64,000 nucleotides of DNA, taken from the NCBI GenBank assembly GCA_036746315.1, contig DAIOEK010000006.1:32459-96458 (forward strand). The letters run 5' to 3'. This DNA comes from DAIOEK01 sp036746315. Its GTDB lineage: Bacteria; Chloroflexota; Anaerolineae; Anaerolineales; Anaerolineaceae. Both the position numbers and the translations under genes were made by a program. Below, piece after piece: positions 62,105 through 64,000 of the stretch. Each line of letters starts with the position of its first letter. Position 1 is the first letter of the stretch. Below the pieces are notes generated by a model, which saw only the letters and a program-made list of their open reading frames with translations, did no database searches and was not told where the DNA came from.

Positions 62105-62178
62105 TGAACCTCCACCAAGAAAATTGATGACGCTTGTGTATTGTTTTTTTTAGGAGAAAATATCTTTAATACAACACC

Positions 62179-63819
62179 TCACATCTCCAACCCCAACTGA
62201 CCGTCCCCCTCCTTGCCCTTCACCCGCTCCGCCTTCTTGTGCGGATCATCCAACCAGCGCGGCAGGTCGGGACGGCGACCGTCGAGCAGGTCTTCGATGG
62301 TGACGATCTGCAGCCGGGGATAATCCATCTGCCACAGCTCGGAGTGGTAATCGCCGGCTTTATCGGCTTCCAATTTCATCTCGCGGGAGGGCGCTTCGAG
62401 GGTGAGGAAAATGCCCATGGCGGCGCTCTCGCGTTCGATCACCCCGCGCAGGTCGCGCACATCCCCGCTTTTCACCCCGCCGCCCTTGACCTGGATGATG
62501 ATCTTGCCGGTTCTGCCCCTGGCGTCTTCGGTGAAGAGGATCACGCCGTCGATGCCGCGGTCGCCCACCTGTTTTTTCCTGTCAGTGGTATTACCCCCCT
62601 GGGGACGGGCGCTCATCAACGAGACCGCCCACGATTCGAACTGGAAGGGATTTTGTTTGAAAAGCGCTTTCGCGCCGTTCAGGTCCACCGGCTCGCCGAC
62701 CACATCGTAATCCTTTTCGGGCAGCAGTCCGTACATATCCTTCAGGCGGCTCTTGTGCATGGCGATGGCGAGATGGGTGATATCGACGCCGATCCATTGG
62801 CGCCCCAGTTTTTGCGCGGCGGCAATGGCCGTGCCGCATCCGCTGAAGGGATCGAGCACCACGTCGCCCGGGTTGCTGGATGCCTGGATGATACGCTCCA
62901 GCAGTGCCAGCGGCTTCTGGGTGGGATAGCCTAACCGCTCGGCAGTTGTTGGCGGGAAAGGAATATCTGTCCAAATATCTTGGAATGGTTGTCCCTTTGC
63001 TTCGCATAGATATTCTTTTAAACCATCTTTGCGAGGTGTGCCATCATCTTTCAATAGAATTTTGCCCTCGGAATAGAGACGATCAAGTTCTTGTATTGAG
63101 TATCGCCATTGGCGATTTAGTCCTGGATGAGTACCTTTCCAAACTATAGTTCGTGTTTCGGAAAAGTGAGGAGCTGTAAGATTTTCGGCTCGATATCGGC
63201 CTTTGCTATCTTCGAATTTATACCTTTTCAGTTGTTCTTCTGAATAATCTCCACCCCCTCGTATAAAGACTTTTTTTGTTGATTTTGAATAGAATAAAAT
63301 CCTATCGCCAATTCTTCCATATCTTTGAGGGTCATTATGCGAGGTTGTTCTTTTCCACACTATCTCGTTTAGATAGTTCTGTACGCCAAAAATCGTATCC
63401 AGCAATACCTTTAAGTAATGGCTCGCCGTCGGGTCGCAGTGCAGGTACAGACTGCCGGTGGGTTTCAGCACGCGGTGCAGCTCCACCAGGCGGGCAGCCA
63501 TCATCACCAGGTACGCCATCATCTGGTTCTCGCCGATGAACCCGTGCATCGCGTCCAGCATCGACGCCACGTGCAGCGGAGCGGAGGCGATCAGGCTGCG
63601 GAAGACGCGCTCGTTCCAGTGCCAGGTATCGTCGAAAGCGTTAATCTGCGCCTCGCTGTCCATTCCTTTTTCGTCCTTGAAGAGCACCGAGTAGGAACGG
63701 TTGCTGTTGAAGGGCGGGTCGAGGTAGATCAGATCCACGGATTCGTCGGGGATGTACTCGCGCAGGATGTCGAGGTTGTCGCCATAGAAGAGGGTATTGC
63801 GGGTGATCGGTTTTGGCAT
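62179..63819 (-). CDS. Beta-class DNA methyltransferase fused to Mrr-like nuclease domain
   Basis: 546 residues. Motif order is IV (YLDPPFNSN, about 31-39), target-recognition region, then motif I (LDPFSGCGTAIAAA, about 322-335): the beta class, N6-adenine or N4-cytosine. The C-terminal 150 residues have FESWAVSLM, DRGIDGVILF and IIIQVKGGG, the D...QxK signature of Mrr/PD-(D/E)XK nucleases. Residues about 134-288 are encoded by a clearly AT-rich block (sampled line 38% GC; 60% and 68% in sampled lines on either side), suggesting the target-recognition part was exchanged. AAGGGA precedes ATG 63819. Confidence 0.85.
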   Translation of the reverse strand: MPKPITRNTLFYGDNLDILREYIPDESVDLIYLDPPFNSNRSYSVLFKDEKGMDSEAQINAFDDTWHWNERVFRSLIASAPLHVASMLDAMHGFIGENQMMAYLVMMAARLVELHRVLKPTGSLYLHCDPTASHYLKVLLDTIFGVQNYLNEIVWKRTTSHNDPQRYGRIGDRILFYSKSTKKVFIRGGGDYSEEQLKRYKFEDSKGRYRAENLTAPHFSETRTIVWKGTHPGLNRQWRYSIQELDRLYSEGKILLKDDGTPRKDGLKEYLCEAKGQPFQDIWTDIPFPPTTAERLGYPTQKPLALLERIIQASSNPGDVVLDPFSGCGTAIAAAQKLGRQWIGVDITHLAIAMHKSRLKDMYGLLPEKDYDVVGEPVDLNGAKALFKQNPFQFESWAVSLMSARPQGGNTTDRKKQVGDRGIDGVILFTEDARGRTGKIIIQVKGGGVKSGDVRDLRGVIERESAAMGIFLTLEAPSREMKLEADKAGDYHSELWQMDYPRLQIVTIEDLLDGRRPDLPRWLDDPHKKAERVKGKEGDGQLGLEM

Positions 63820-63920
63820 GCTGTTCCCTTGTCGGTTTGACTGGTTTTATTTCCCCATGATCGTTAATGTATTGCCTGTAAAAAGTATAGATAATGTCGG
63901 GGTTTTATGCAAATGAGAGT

Positions 63921-64000
63921 ATGTCATTCTGAGCCTTGAAAAGGCGAAGAATCTCTAAGAAAGTCTGTTGAGCAATGATATCCCGCAGAGATTCTCCCTC
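63921..64000. repeat. Probable dispersed palindromic repeat, cut by the window edge
   Basis: ATGTCATTCTGAG, then AGAATCTCT (63948-63956) and its exact reverse complement AGAGATTCT (63987-63995) with a 30-base centre. This layout, a CATTCTGAG lead followed by GAAGAATCTC, is like short mobile palindromes seen in many copies in some bacterial genomes. Only one copy is seen here; the right end is missing. Confidence 0.5.

Noticed and set aside
1..64000. tRNA, rRNA, CRISPR arrays, insertion sequences
   Set aside because: No cloverleaf with a GTTCRA-type T arm, no rRNA sequence, no regularly spaced direct repeats and no transposase-like protein were seen in the gaps or frames.

Overview
This 64 kb window is bacterial chromosome, fairly GC-rich, with short intergenic gaps, canonical sigma70-type promoters and mostly GGAGG-type ribosome sites. 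The gene content suggests a Chloroflexota bacterium of the Anaerolineae type: many lipoprotein solute-binding proteins with Thr/Pro linkers, a PadR plus HAAS-like membrane protein pair, an hrcA-CIRCE heat-shock operon, a VanW-like protein, tandem lipoprotein c-type cytochromes and a chlI/chlD-type chelatase. That placement is inferred from gene content, because there is no rRNA in the window. I found no tRNA, rRNA, CRISPR array, transposase or integrase.

Layout. 1-12.9 kb is housekeeping: pheS (3' end) and pheT, then lysine 2,3-aminomutase on the other strand, then the CIRCE-controlled operon hrcA-grpE-dnaK-dnaJ-prmA, then a membrane diguanylate cyclase. 12.9-21.2 kb is envelope and regulation: an M48 protease, padR with its operator inside its own promoter, a thioredoxin/DsbD fusion, VanW-like, Trm112-like and LCP proteins, and a papain-like protease. 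21.2-29.5 kb is one sugar-uptake operon: a ROK regulator, a lipoprotein fusing two unrelated sugar-binding protein types, a pair of CUT1-type permeases, then a CUT2-type XylG ATPase and XylH permease. 29.6-35.6 kb holds an S41 protease lipoprotein, a chlI-chlD pair joined by a likely programmed frameshift, and small redox and regulatory genes (NifU-type, cNMP-binding, OsmC). 35.6-44.8 kb is an oligopeptide ABC operon (D, F, A, B, C), then a cytochrome c lipoprotein and an orphan family 5 binding protein. 44.8-52.9 kb carries dnaG-rpoD, degV, hypothetical proteins, two tandem cytochrome c lipoproteins and an SH3 lipoprotein.

53-60.1 kb is a compact one-strand block of intact phage-type genes: portal, prohead protease fused to major capsid protein, holin-like protein, connector, GH25 lysozyme and tail- or spike-like proteins. 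It has no terminase, tape measure, tail tube, integrase or replication gene. 60.2-64 kb is an accessory stretch: a truncated orphan HicB, an AT-rich patch with a PD-(D/E)XK-type nuclease candidate and two small unknown genes, and a DNA methyltransferase fused to an Mrr-like nuclease domain whose presumed target-recognition region is visibly AT-rich.

The most notable observations are the dual-receptor fusion with two half-transporters of different families, the A9 slippery site joining chlI to chlD, the terminase-less capsid gene block, and the mosaic methyltransferase-nuclease next to a candidate nuclease.
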